Part shown: piece by piece, positions 46,600 through 60,100 of the stretch
How the letters are laid out: every line of letters begins with the position of its first letter
How positions within the stretch are numbered: position 1 is the stretch's first letter
Origin: Hedera helix
Lineage: Eukaryota > Streptophyta > Magnoliopsida > Apiales > Araliaceae
Length of the DNA: 64,000 nucleotides
NCBI GenBank assembly: GCA_947179155.2
Contig: OX359275.1
Location: forward strand, 39,501,898 to 39,565,897
Direction: 5' to 3'
Position numbers and translations under genes: made by a program
The notes under the pieces: generated by a model
The model's database searches: none
What the model saw: only the letters and a program-made list of their open reading frames with translations
What the model was told of the DNA's origin: nothing

Positions 46600-48465
46600 C
46601 AACGCCGTGAATGTAGATCAGGTGATTAAGGGAGGAAGGGAGAGCGTTAGGGTTTTGAAATGATTTGGGGAAAATATCCAAAATATTAGAAAAAATAGTC
46701 AAATGAAACCCAAAATATTAGCCTTCATCGATGCAATGAAGAAGGTCGTCTTCTTCGAAGGTGGAGGTGGGGATGAAGAGGGAGTGGGAGGCGGAGGAAT
46801 TCATCTAGGGTTTCGATTGGGATGAGAGAGAGAGAGAGGATAGAGAAGAAGTTTGGATCACATGGAGAGAAAGAGGGAGAGAGCTCGGATCACGAATAGC
46901 GCCAACTATGTGTTTCTATGGTGTGTGAGCCCGATCGGTAAATTGATTATGGAGTTGACACATAATTGATTTTTAAAATCTTATGACGGGGGATAGTTAT
47001 TCATTTCATGATATTGAGATATTTAGTGTTAGAATTTAATATTAATTTTAAAAATATATGTATTATTCAAATAGTTAAATTGAAATTTGGAGTGTCAATT
47101 TAAATTCTAAATCATCGATTCGATATTTCTAAACAGACTCTTATATTTGATTTTCGCAATATCAATATCGTTTTTTTACTTATATTTTTATTATTTATAT
47201 ATAAAGAGTCATGCTGCATTTATACTCTATCCTGATGTTGTAACTTGCCCTTGCTTGTTCTACCATTAGTCCATTAGTGGTTAAAGATACTATTGCATGG
47301 TAAGCCCTCTTCTTCTGCATAAAATAAAGTATGAAAAAATATGGTTGTAATGCTGGTCCTTAACTGGTAGAAGTCATATTTTTCTTAGGAGTTCGTGATA
47401 TAATATCGTAAAATCATGAATAATTTAAATTTAGTTAGATTCGGTCTAAATTTCTTACCGTTAATTTATATTTTTTTGTTGGAATAAGATTTTTTTTATA
47501 TTATAGTATATATGTACCCTTTTGTAATATACAAAGAAGAGCAAACAGAGATCATAAAATTTTATAATTGTATATATCCAATAAATTGAAAGAATGGTAT
47601 TTGTAAATTTGCTCATATTTAAAATTGATTGCAAAAAAAGTAACTTTTTTTCATCGGACCAAAGGAAGTAATTTCTTGAATTTTTGTGTATGATAGATGT
47701 GTTTTACCGTGACTGATATAAATTGGTTTGTATGTATGATTATAAATTATTCTACACGTCTAATATGCTTAAACAATTATAATATATTCTTGACACGTTG
47801 TCTTGTTGCTCGACGTGTCAAGTCAATGTTAACCCGTTAAATAAAACACGGTGTTATCGCTACTTTTGTTCAATAAAACACACAAAAAAATAAAAATTAG
47901 AATATGCATTTATATATAACGCGTGAGGGTAATATTGGTCTCTCATTGTATATTGGTCTATTTTATGATAAAATTGCTATATTTTATGCGTATAGCTTTT
48001 ACCCATATTTGCTTTGATTTATCCCGTTTGCTTTCTTATGAAAGGCAATTATTTGGTAGCTCCCAGACAAAAGAATTTGGCTCGTGAAAGCTTTACTTAC
48101 TTACTTCTTGAGTTGGTTATATGAATTTTTGGGGCTATTTGGGTATAGAGTATTTTGTATTTGGTTTTTATTTATTCACAGTGGCGTAATGTGCGCTTCG
48201 TACTTTAATTACTTTAAGGACATGGGTATGTCTCTTCTGCCTCTTTCATCCTTTATATTAATTTATTTTTTTAAAAAAAAAAATTCTGCTTCTTTTATCC
48301 TTTACATTAATTTATTTTTAAAAAAATCTTCAAATTGCAAAAAACTTAAAAATCAATTTTAACGTACCCAGCCTAAAAAATTCTACCAATCTACTAACCC
48401 TCAATATTAATATTAAAAAATTATGTCCGTATTTTACTCGAATTAAATATTAAAATATTATATTC
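46600..48465. other. Promoter-side flank and AT-rich intergenic DNA
   Basis: The first 320 bp are purine-rich (GAGAGAGAGAG near 46827) and may hold the divergent 5' flank of the minus-strand exon. From 47000 the sequence is AT-rich with no supported gene. Confidence 0.55.
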
Positions 48466-48469
48466 GTAC

Positions 48470-48625
48470 CTTGCACGAGTTGTTCAGCTGGTAAAACTAA
48501 AACACTAGTATAACTATGGATCGAGTTTGAATTCGTACAATAGGTGATGGCCCAATGATGTCACTAAATCCACGAACCTCAGAAGGTGAGGAGGGGTCAC
48601 GTCCCTTGCAACCCAGTAAAAGTAT

Positions 48626-48666
<41 letters not shown>
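48470..48666 (+). mobile_element. tRNA-derived SINE with ATT tail
   Basis: An A-box-like TTGTTCAGCTGGTAAAAC (48480-48497) and a B-box-like GATCGAGTTTGAATTCG (48519-48535) are about 35 bp apart, as in tRNA-type pol III promoters. A GC-richer body (GGTGAGGAGGGGTCACGTCC) follows, then an ATT microsatellite tail at 48627-48666. Length near 190 bp fits plant SINEs. Flanking duplication was not established. Confidence 0.5.
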
Positions 48667-51500
48667 TCTCTTAATATACTAATATAATACTACCATTTCA
48701 ATTTTCGATGGAAATTTGGATAAACTTCAACTAATTTATAGTTATCGAATATTCGATTAATGCACATGGTAGTAAAGGCCTTTCCCCAAAATCTATATCT
48801 ATACGTAAGGCTGCTTCAGCATGATTCCATTAAACTATTCATTAATCAATTTAATTTTCTTAAAAAATTGAAAGAGTTTTATTATGGACTTATGATTGTG
48901 ACTTACATTAGTACATAAAATTAGGAGAACTGTACACACAATTGAGTGAAATTATCAATATATAAAATTGAATAAAATTATAAAATTAGTCTAGTGTTAA
49001 AATTTTGTTAACAATAATTATCAATGGAATTAATAAGAATAATAAATTGATACATAAAATAAGAAGATAAATTATTTTTTAAACTAAAATTAAGGGATAT
49101 TGCTACTTAAAAATTTTGATGCATCAGACGTTTCTCGGGAGATTTAAGGTGATGGTCAACCCATTCAAATGACTCGATCCCTCAGACTCCATATACGATA
49201 CTAGATCAAATAATTCTCTTACTTTTCTCTTAAATTACTCATGCGACATTTGTTATTAAACGCTGTAAAATAATAATTTTATAAATAATTTTTATAAAAT
49301 AAAAAATAAAAAGGCAATTTGGTGTTTAAATAATTCGATGCAATGATAGTGTATACATGACCAAAATAAAATAAAAATATAAAAACAATTATAATTACTC
49401 TCTCAGTTTTAAAATATAAGACCAAATTTAACTTTTTTAAAATTAATATAATATATATTTTTAAAAATTCAAAATTGATGTAATTTATTTAACTTATAAA
49501 AATAAATATGTGTTTAATATTTAGGACATGAAAAATACATTATATTAATTTACAAATGACAAATAAACTGGGACAAAAAATTCTTTAAAAAAAGAAAGAT
49601 AAAAAATAATTAACGAAGGGAGTAGCGTCTAAGAATTTAAGTCTCTGCGCATCTAGTGAACTAGTATACCTCTCAATTAGTTACCAACAATTAGTAAGGA
49701 AAATCCAATATGCTACTCCTATATATGAACTATGAAGGATAAAAACAACAGTTGCTTTAATTCCAAGTAGATGTCGGCAAAGAAATAAGAAGAATAGAAT
49801 AGAAAAGAAGAAGAGAATCAGTATATATATATATATATAGTAGGCCGCAATATTATAAGCCTTCTCTAAGCGAAAAGTATAAGGAAACAGTAAACACCAT
49901 AGCTGAAACCAATGCATGCACCAGCTACTGGCTCCTCCTAACACTAAAAAATGTACCATACACCTCCCAACATCAATCATCAATATATATACTCGCTCCA
50001 TAGTCTTCTTTAAGATCCCAAGATCACAATTTCAGGAAAAACAAAACAAATAGCTACTTCTAACTCTCGGATATACGTCAACCTCATCTCTCCATCCCTC
50101 CTCTGCACGCTTGTATCAGCAGAAATCAGGTGGGATTTTATTTTTTTTAATGAAATGACCTATTAGAAATTAAAAAATATTCTACGGGAATTGATTATAT
50201 GTAGATAAATCCCTGCAGAAAATTAAATTATATGCAGAAAATTGATTATATGTACATACACAGTATTTGTTTTTTTTTAATCTTACTGCAAGTAAAATGA
50301 CATCTTTTACAGTAGAATAACGTAAATACCCATAATAAATTAGAAGAAAAAACAACTGTAAACATCCACCGCAATTACATATAATTACTCAATCCTTTTA
50401 ACGCTTTACAATATGAACATAAATACTACACCATGACTTATCATTTCTTTATCAGTTCTCATTCAGCAAAATAATTGAATAAAAACAGGAAAAAGCCAAA
50501 ATAATAAAAGGAAACATAGTGCATATAGTCAAAAGTCAAAAGGAGTTTTCATTCCCCCAGTCCAGGCCATGCAAGAGGTTTAAACACGGCTTTTTTGTAT
50601 AATACATCACTTTCCATTGTTTGGTGAGCCTAAAATGTCTTCTACTCGGTCGAGCAAACCACTACGTGCGCAAATTAACAAACACAGCCTAATTCGAGGG
50701 AGGAAGTATATGTTTGGTTACACATCGTTTAACATTTATAAAGAGTTTATTTCAAAACATAACTATTTAAGTCCCAAACTGGTATTTGGGACTCCAAGAC
50801 AATTTACCAAAAATGGTGTGGTATCTCCAAACTTGCACTAAACATAATCGCCACAAACGTTGCAAACAATTAAGATTGTAGATTGTATCGAACAAAATCT
50901 TCAAAAAAAAAAAGACGTTATCACAAGTAATTTTTCCGGTAATTTTAATTAAAGCTAAAACCAAATTTAACCAAAAAAAATCGTAAGTTCTTGATCATCC
51001 AAAAACCATGTAACGCAAATTTTGTTCTTATTTTTTTTGAAAATCTGTATTTACATGAACACGTTTATTATACGTAATTCGGCTCAAGAAAATATCATAC
51101 TGTGGCCAAACAATCACCTTAAATGCAATGGGGGGAAAACCAAAGCAGAAAATAGATGTTGCAAGTGCTTAATATAGGGTTGCAAGGTACAAGAGTCATG
51201 ATTACTGAAGATGACACATCTGGGCAGTGAAAAGACAATAATTCTCTTACCCACCTCTACTGCCTCTATGCAATAAAGAGTAATTTTGGCTTTCTACTCC
51301 CCACAGAATAATATCATCCAATTCAATTCATGTTAAGAAACATTAACCCAAAATTTTAGCACATAAATGCAACGCCCAGAAACCCAAATACATAATAAGT
51401 ATAATAGATGAAAATAGAGCTAGTAGTGGAAGAGACAAAAATGATACAAAGAGCCAGAGGAGATAGAAAAAGAGAGAAATTTACTTTACCTAGAATGAAA
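48667..51500. other. AT-rich intergenic DNA 3' of the LBD gene
   Basis: No gene is supported. A minus-strand frame at 49681-50001 has low complexity and is interrupted by TA repeats. The block 50690-51120 has TGTTTGGTTAC and GTGGCCAAACAATC ends that loosely suggest a MITE, but I could not pair them well. Poly-A/T runs are frequent. Confidence 0.5.
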
Positions 51501-51516
51501 AATTGTTGAAAAACTT

Positions 51517-52509
51517 TTAACAGGACGGACCAACGCCCCTACCCTCCTCACTTCCAGCTCTATGATGCTGCTGCGGAGCCACCTGCGGTTGCTCCAGCGG
51601 CTGGTCTTGCTGCTGCTGCGGAGCCAGATGCTGTTGTTCAAGTAAAAGCTGTGATTGAATTTGATGATGGTGATGAGAATGATCCTGTGGCTGAATTTGA
51701 TGATGATGGTAATGAGCATGATCCTGTGGCTGAATTTGATGATGGTGATGAGAGTGATCCTCTGGCTGCTGTTGAATCTGATAAGGATTGTCATATGAAC
51801 CCAAAGCCAATGACGGTGAAATGGCCAAACTACCCAAAGCCATCTGATTGAACCCACTCGCGGTAACCTGCCCAGCCGTATCAAACCCAGCGTTCAATCT
51901 CACAAGCTGATCAGACTGCTGAGGCTGCTGCTCATAAGTCCTAAACATTTCCTGCTGCTCCCTCGCCGCAACCACAGCCGCTAATTGCTGAGCCTCCAGC
52001 ATCTGCTGATCGCGAATCACCAACTGTGAGGCTCCTGCCGGCTGACCGGCCGGCGACCCCAACATCGGTGCCTGCATATTGTACGGAAAAACAGCCTGCG
52101 GCGTCGGGTTATTTGGGTGTGGCTGGATGAACCCGGGATACTGGAGCTGGAGCATGGGTAACATTGCCGAAGGCCCAATGTAATTAGCCAACTCTTTCTT
52201 GGCATTGTATAAATCCTGATGGACTTGCTTGAGTCTGTGCTGGAGAATAGATATTAGGCCCACGCAGCCGTATACGGGGTCGCGGAGGCGAGCTTCTGCC
52301 TCATAGGCGAGGGAATTGACGGCGTCTTCACGTTGCGCGGCGTTTAGGTCGTTGAGGAGTTTGGCGACATTGCTTGCGCCGAAGACTTTGTGGACATTGG
52401 CAAATTTCTGAGGTTGGTCCGGTGGGAAATAAGGTGCAAATACGCATTCTTGTGTGCATTTTCGTCGGAGTAACTTGCAGGCCGCACATGGGGAGTTTGA
52501 TGATGACAT
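51517..52509 (-). CDS. LBD36: LOB-domain transcription factor, LBD36/ASL1-like
   Basis: A single-exon protein of 330 residues. The zinc-finger-like C block CX2CX6CX3C lies at residues 8-22 (CAACKLLRRKCTQEC), followed by the class I GAS block (VHKVFGASNVAKLL near 43-56) and the DPVYGCVG motif with a leucine-zipper-like coil (VGLISILQHRLKQVHQDL). These bind DNA (GCGGCG-type sites) and dimerise in the family. The KKELA-YIGPSAML extension and the GVGPSC C-terminus fit the LBD36/ASL1 and LBD10 branch rather than AS2 itself; the exact orthologue is not certain. The C-terminal half is Gln-rich and holds three copies of a His/Gln unit (QPQDHSHHHHQI), an unusual expansion. Role inferred: nuclear regulator of lateral organ boundary or proximal-distal patterning. 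The start is the first ATG, immediately before the C block. Confidence 0.92.
   Translation of the reverse strand: MSSSNSPCAACKLLRRKCTQECVFAPYFPPDQPQKFANVHKVFGASNVAKLLNDLNAAQREDAVNSLAYEAEARLRDPVYGCVGLISILQHRLKQVHQDLYNAKKELANYIGPSAMLPMLQLQYPGFIQPHPNNPTPQAVFPYNMQAPMLGSPAGQPAGASQLVIRDQQMLEAQQLAAVVAAREQQEMFRTYEQQPQQSDQLVRLNAGFDTAGQVTASGFNQMALGSLAISPSLALGSYDNPYQIQQQPEDHSHHHHQIQPQDHAHYHHHQIQPQDHSHHHHQIQSQLLLEQQHLAPQQQQDQPLEQPQVAPQQHHRAGSEEGRGVGPSC
51650..51770. repeat. 36/39-bp coding tandem repeat in the LBD gene
   Basis: Three units of CTGAATTTGATGATGGTGAT type encode the His/Gln repeats on the minus strand. The plus-strand frame through it is open and Asp-rich, a by-product of the repeat and not a gene. 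Confidence 0.8.
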
Positions 52510-53476
52510 TTTTTTGGTCTGTCGAACTGGTCTTCAGAACTGGGCACATTAAATTTTACAGTTGGTTTAAAAAATGACAAATGATGAACATATTGTTAGA
52601 GCCAGAGGGGAAAAGTTGACTAATACATAGTAGTATAAGAAAAAAAAAGGTAGGTCATTGTAATGGGTGAATTCTTGAATTCAGGGGAGCATCATTTACC
52701 GATTTGAGTGTAACAAGTAGCGCCATTTAACGCTTCGAATATCGAAACCATTTTGGTAAGTCAATAAACACTAGTATATACTACGTACTATAGTACCACT
52801 ATTATTAATTACTTATAATATCATAGTAAAAAAGAAAAAGTGAGTTGACAAAAAAATATACCATCAATAAAAATGGTTAGAATTTGAAATGGCAGTACGT
52901 GTTTTCACACACATTCATGAGTATATAGCGAGGTAACAAGAAGGAGATGAAGGAGAGAAAGGGTACAAATAAATATATCCTGAAACTAAATGGTGAACGA
53001 TTTTAAGAACGAATTATGTAGCTTCAATTTGACGCGTTGTTTCTCGGCATTGTTTTTCATTTCAGACTCGTATTTTAAGATAAACTCCCTCTCTCTAACT
53101 TCATCGACTTGAAATGCAAGAAACTCCGATCTTTCTAGATCCGTTTCGTCTAAAAATATATATATATTTTTTTCTTCAATAAATCAAATCGGAAAAAAAA
53201 TCCGAACGGAAGATCTTTTCCTTTCGAACCAAACGGTTTTAAAAAAGAAACAAAAAACAGTGGATCATTCATAATCTGACCTTTGATATCTTGCAAAACT
53301 CGTTTAGATCACAGTGTAACGACCCTTCTCTCTCCCGAAATCATCTGCGAAAAAACACACAGACATACTGAAGCGTGAGAAAGATAATCGTTAATATTCT
53401 TCGATGATATCACGTTTAAAGAATGAATGATGCTTAATTCAACCTTTATGTGAAGAGATAGAGAAAAAGAGGGAGG

Positions 53477-53479
<3 letters not shown>

Positions 53480-53509
<30 letters not shown>
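53480..53509. repeat. GA microsatellite upstream of the LBD gene
   Basis: About 15 GA units lie 970 bp upstream of the LBD start codon (CT on the gene's strand). GA/CT tracts are common in plant promoters and leaders; a regulatory role here is only inferred. Confidence 0.8.
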
Positions 53510-53511
<2 letters not shown>

Positions 53512-53743
53512 AGGGCTAGGGTTCGAGTGCGTGAGCGCTCGATCCGATCTTCAAATTTCAGAATCCCAACAGATGAAGCAAATGAGATGATTTTACGAAA
53601 GTAGATGAATTCTGAACGTGCGTACTATCGTGAAGAGAAGAGGAGACCAATAAACTTGAAATAACAAAATACTACTAACAGAAATGGCTTCCGAAACAAA
53701 AAAAGGCTAATCCTTGAAGTCGTCGACGTCATTTATAGTCTAC

Positions 53744-53744
<1 letters not shown>

Positions 53745-53818
<74 letters not shown>
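53745..53818. repeat. Compound AT/GT microsatellite
   Basis: About 18 AT units run directly into about 19 GT units. It is likely polymorphic. No gene is associated. Confidence 0.92.
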
Positions 53819-53819
<1 letters not shown>

Positions 53820-53820
<1 letters not shown>

Positions 53821-56800
53821 CCCCTCTGTGTGCGTGTTGGGGTTGATGGATGGGTGATGAGTCCGATTTAGAAGAGAAAAATTTCACAGCGTGTGGTCTA
53901 TTCTCTACCGTCGAGATTTGGAAATAAAACAATGTCGACCGTCTGATCATAGAAAAGAAAGAGCGAGGTCTCTCTTATTATTCTGAACACTGATTAATTG
54001 CCTTTCTGAGTTCCCTCTTTGTCCCTGTACTATTTGCATCCATCGCCTTCGACTACTCTTTACACCAAGGAAAAGGTCCTTCAACTTTCATTTATTGACA
54101 AAATTGTTCTCAATCTTCCTCCCCTTCTTTTATTTATTTATTTTTAATTCTCTTGATACTAATTGAAACCAAAGTTTGATAAAATTAATTGATTTCTTGC
54201 GTTGCCAATATTGAATAAACAGCTCTCTCTTTTTTGTCAAGGTAAAATTAGCTTCTAATTTTTTCGTAGCAGAAACAATTGTTAAAAATCATTTTATATA
54301 GTTAATTTAAAATAAAAATAAAAATAAAAACAAAAATTAGAAGTAGAAGTATTTACCAAAAGAACCCTTAATTAGTAGACCAATTGCGTTCAAAAGAAAC
54401 AAAATTAGTATATACTAATTTAATAAAATAACGACGGTATAAATTATACGTAATTACTTATTTATCTATGATGATTATGATTGGTTAAGTTTGTTATAGA
54501 ATAATTCAACACGACTCTTTGTAGATCTCTCTCTAACTATATGTGGATTTGATAATGAATAGATTGATTAAGGTTGTGTTTGAATATATGCTTACCCTTC
54601 TCAATACATACTTACCATGATCTGTTTGAATGGCAATAATATAATAATTATAAATGCAACTTCGCATTATGTGCAATTAAATTGTCCAAAGTAATTGATA
54701 GCGTAAAGATATGAAAGAGTTTATCCCTTAGTAAATAAAATTTTACAACCCTCAAATTAAACTATATAATACACATATTTTTTTAAACAAAAAATTTCAT
54801 GATAATTCCGTGTAAGATGGCACAAATCAATTTATTGTAATATAATATTTTTGTCACGTTTTATAATAAGAGATAAATTGATTGTAATCCAAATATCTCA
54901 TATTATTGTTATTCTCGTATATACTAAGATTCTCATTTTATTCATAATAAGATATCTATTATGCTTCTTAAAAAACCATCCACCTTTGACGAGATTCCTA
55001 ATATTTTCTTGTTCTAAATTATATAATTATTATTAATTTTTAGAAGTTAATTGAAGATATTTTTAAATTAAAAATTGAGATAATTTATTAAAAATTATAA
55101 AATAATAAATTTATAAAGAGTACTATTTTTCAGACAGTATACAATATTTATTATTTATTGATTAAAATTAAAGATATTATACTAATTTTGAGTTTAAAAA
55201 TCTCTTGAGCTAATTTTAAAAAGTTAAAATAATCAAATATTATAAAACGAATAAAGTATTGAGGGAGTATTTTTAATTTGTTGGTAACGAAATTTTAACT
55301 ATAAATATTTTAACAAAAATCTTGATATATTTATGTTATGTTCATAATAAAAGTTGGTGAGGATATTATTCTTAGCATATGGAGTATATGTTGATAATGT
55401 TATGTTATGCTTAGAGATGATGACCGGATAATTATTATTAAACTAATGAACGCTTTACGCCTTTACCTAACATCATTTCGTTTTCGTATCCCTACCCATT
55501 GCGTACAAGTTGCACTTCTTATAATTATTTATCACTTGCGAATTTGAACGAAAAATGAGAACATTAAAAAGTGAACTTTGCACATAGACACTTCAATACT
55601 ACTACTTACGTACGTTTCACAATCGTAGATAAAGTTAGACTTTTTAAAGTTAATTTATGAAATTATAAATTTTAAAATTATATGAATTTGTTTGTATTTT
55701 AAAAATAATAAATATGATAATAAGTAGTATTTTTTATTTAATAATTTTTAACAATTACAATTGATTGTATTTAAATCTAAAGAATTCTTACTTATTTTGA
55801 ATTTTAAAATTTTGCAAAATCATATAAAAAAAAGTTAACCTTTGTTTAACGTATAACTGTAAGGACTAAAAAAAATTATAAAGTGAAAAATTAGTATTCT
55901 TTTTTGATCCAAAATTAAAGAGAGAGGGGAGAGGTGGTTAATTCTTGACATTTTGTCACAATATATCAATAATTATATTATTTTTTTTAATTATTTTCTC
56001 ACATATTTTTTTATCTACATTTTTAAAATTTTATTTAAATATTTTAATTTTTTTTAAGTATACACACATAATATATATCACATAAACTAATATAATATAA
56101 TAAATTAATTTTATACAATCTCATAATATATTAATATTCGTCGTCATGATTAGTCTACACAAAACTTGCTCTAATCTTGTAATCAGACGGAGTAGTTAAA
56201 GATTGGAATCATCCGAACACTGAGCTGCACGTTCGACTTCGCCGAGCTTATAAATTCTCTCATTTTCTCCCACCAGCCAAGACGAGTCAACAGGAGTTTT
56301 AGGGCATATCCGTCAAATCAAAGTCGATAGCACATCGATGTCTGTCCACTCATTAATTGTTCTTTACATAAACCCGCACGAGTTACAAGAGAGACATTTA
56401 GAACTGGCAACCTACTATACCGGTTGTTCTCGTTGAGGGGGACGTTCAAATTCTGTAACATATCGGGGGCAAGTTATTATGTTCGAGGAATATGGATATG
56501 ACTAAACCTTAAGCTTCCCTAGTTCCCTTAAAGGACTGCCATCAGGAATAACCGTGTAAGGCACCCACTTCTATACTGGCTAACTATAGCACCTGACCGG
56601 CTTGGTCACTCAGGCCATCTCGATTAGGTCAGAACTCCAATTTTAAAAAGATTATATCAAAGAATGGTGGACTATAAATTTTAATATATTTTAACAAGAG
56701 GGTGGATGGGGTGGGGATGTCTGAAAAAGAAGAAGGAGATGAAAGGAGCGGGAATGACTGAAGAAGAAGATGAAAGGGGGTGGGGATGGCCCGATAGAGA

Positions 56801-57678
56801 TGTCCAACAGATATAAAAAAAAATTGGGGTCAAAAGTGAGAACAGTAAAAAATATAAAAATAAATAGATTGACAGTAATAAAATCATGGTGGATAAAAAT
56901 TGAAAACAGTGATTGAAAAATCCATAAATTTATAATATGACTGTTGGAGTTTTTTAAATTTATTAATTATTTTAATATTTTTATATTATAATTTACAGGA
57001 TAATTTATGCGATAGTCCATTTACAAAAAAAAATTAAAATTAAAAAATATTTAGTAATATCATATTGACTAGATATACCTACGGGAGATGCTCTCACATG
57101 CTTCCTACCCTAGTCTTAAAATTTTCTTGATGATATATTTAGCATAATTTTTCTATTTTTTACTTTTTGCAGCGTAAACGAGTAGGTAATAAATAATAGA
57201 ATAGAGAGATAAGTAGTGAATTATTATTTTTCTGTTTTTTTAAAATGAAACTGTGGAAGAACAATTCTGAAAAAACATGAGATAGAAAATATATAGAGGA
57301 CGAGAAAGAGCGGAAGATAAAAAGGATAAGAGTATTACGTCTATTTCAAATTATATAATTATTAATAATTTTTAAAAATTAATTTGAGATATTTTAAAAT
57401 TAAAAATTAATATTTTATTAAAAATTATAAAATAATAAAATTTATAATGAGTAATATTATTTAGATAATTTATAATATTAATCATTTTAGCATTGTATCA
57501 TTGTATTGATTAAAACTAAAAAAAATTATGTTAATTTTGAATTTATAAATCTCTTAAGTTGATTTTAAAAAATTAACAACGATCAAATAATATAGAACGG
57601 AGGGAATATAATTTTTTAAATATAGTGTGACGCGATCTTATTAAAATAACCATTGATCTCATGTTGTGTTTTAATAAC

Positions 57679-57713
<35 letters not shown>

Positions 57714-60100
57714 TAATAAAATTGGATTTGTTAGAATTTATTTACGTAATTAATAGAGATACAATTATCAATTAATTATTATTTACTAAACAACTTCAAA
57801 AGATTATTTATGCTGGATTGAGAAAAAAAAATAAGATTAAAATTTCTCAACTTAATTCGAATCCATCCCTCATCAAATTCAAAATCTAACATGCGCTAGA
57901 TATCGAAGATAAATGTTGGATTATATATTTATTAATATAAATGAGTCGTCTATATTGGGTCTTATCTTTATACTTTATTAAGTTTTGTGTGCTCATATAA
58001 GACTCTTTAAGTCCAATAAATTTGGGCTCATTGCCTTGTTATTTAAGACATTAAGTAATTATCATATCTAATACTAATTTTTATGTAATTATTTTTTTTA
58101 ATAATATCTTTACTATACAATTCGTATTAGGAATTATAATCCTATCGATAAGATCTGACTATTATAAATATAAAGTGAACAATAGAGATACATGAGACAA
58201 TATTATAGTCTACTAAATATTTTTTACCTCCATTATTAATACGTCTTGAAGTGTGTTCTTACTTTTATACCAGAAGTATTTTCGATGGCCCAAGTCGTCA
58301 AGTACTTTCTGATAGTTATTTTTGTACAGATTTATATCTAAGTCGGTGGTTGAATATGAAGATAAATTTAAATGTTAATAATAAAAAAAATTCTAAACTT
58401 TTCTTAAGATTAAAATGTATTCATAAAATTAAATTGTGATAGTATAAGTTAATTTTTTTTAAAAAGGTTATATTACATATATAGCTCAAATAGAGTTATA
58501 GAAAGAGTTATAAAATTATGAACAAATGACATGATAAGATGATTAAGCTTCATTAGACCCTGACTCAAGACATTTATGATCATAGACAGGCTTTAGCATT
58601 GATCACATCTACAAATATGAACTTAACAGATTGGTTTCATATTTTATTATGACAGACTGAGAGACATCGAGTGGGTACGGACGCCATTAATTAGTACAGT
58701 TTTAAATTTAAATTATTATAAATTTTATTTCATAATAATAAAGTTCGACATTAAATAAATATACACTTCTAAGTTATAACGAGCAATAGTTTACAAGATT
58801 TGTCTTATAACTTCGTTCTTCTAAGCACATGGGACCATTTATTCTTCTTATTATTAATTATTGGAGTAGTTTGGTAGGACATCGATCGAATAATTATATA
58901 TTGATAATTTTCAAGATTTTGCTTCTAAGCAAATGGGACCATTTATTCTTCTTCATCTTCTTCTTAATTATTCTCTTATGTTTCATTTGAGATGAGGAAA
59001 TATGTGGAATGTTAATGCCAAATTTTTATACGGCTCGTCTAAATTATTAAATAATGAATAAAAAAACGTTAAACGCATATACAAACAATTGAATTTTTTT
59101 AAAATAAAAATACAAGAATTTTTACGTGAAAATTCAATTAAGAAAAAATCACAGAAATAGATAAAAAAAAATTCACTATAATAATGTTGACCGTACAAAC
59201 TTCCTCCCTAAGAGATAAATTAATTGATTACTTCTCCATTCCTCCTCACACTTTGTATATTTTGTGGTATTGTGATGAATATTATGCTCTCTTGTGATAT
59301 ACTGAATATGTTATCTTATGCCATCTTTCTCAATCCCTTGCTTATAACTGTATTTATAATGTCACGTCCACCCTAAATCAATTAGGAGTAGGAGTTCTTT
59401 TCCAAATTTTCTTATAACTGCAATTAATTATTGATAAATTCCCTTCCAAATTAAATTTTTTATCTCTCCAAATAAGGAAACATAATTCTATTTTAATAAG
59501 GACTCTTCCACTATACAAACTGTCAAAATAAATATATATAGACCCAAAGAATTACATCTCAACATGGGACTTACATAAAACTAAATTAATATTTCATCAC
59601 GACTCATGTGAGTTTATGCATGGTAGAGTAGTGTTAGAGGTTTTATATTTTTTGTCTTAAATAAAAATTATTAATAACATATTATTAACAGTAATTATAT
59701 TAGAAATATTATTATTTAAGTATATTTCATATATTAATGGCTAATTTGTTTTGGTACTCAAGTTAAAAAATTTCTATATAAAGCTTTGATTTTATATGTA
59801 ATAGGTAGGAAGATTAAATAAATAAAAGTTATTATGTGTACATATTTTTAACATAAATGATGTGCTATCATTTGACTAACTGATTAAATTTTATGTGATT
59901 GGCAATATCGTAAAGTACTATTTATGTTACTTATTGTCACATTATTTAATTATATTTGGAACAAAAAATTTATATAGAAAACCTGTTTAAATTTTTTAAC
60001 GGTTCCAAAAATCTTATGATTGAGCTACTTGAATAGTTCAATCATAATGGAAATGGAGCTGAGTTTATAATGTCGTCGCGATTTCGTTAGTGGGAATTCG
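53820..60100. other. Long AT-rich intergenic region
   Basis: No gene is supported. It contains a TA run at about 57680-57711, a diverged direct repeat (CTAAGCACATGGGACCATTT at 58821, about 104 bp before its partner at 58925), and a GC-richer block at 56190-56640 described in the findings. The remainder is A/T-rich with many short poly-A/T runs. Confidence 0.65.

Noticed and set aside
49681..50001. Minus-strand frame of 106 codons and a possible microRNA precursor
   Set aside because: The frame runs over a TA repeat and has no recognisable domain. I compared the region with common plant microRNA sequences from memory and found no match or long hairpin.
50690..51120. Possible MITE with TGTTTGG-type ends
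   Set aside because: The ends pair over only a few bases and no target duplication could be fixed.
51651..51851. Plus-strand Asp-rich open frame across the LBD gene
   Set aside because: It is the complement of the His/Gln coding repeat; the minus-strand LBD frame explains it.
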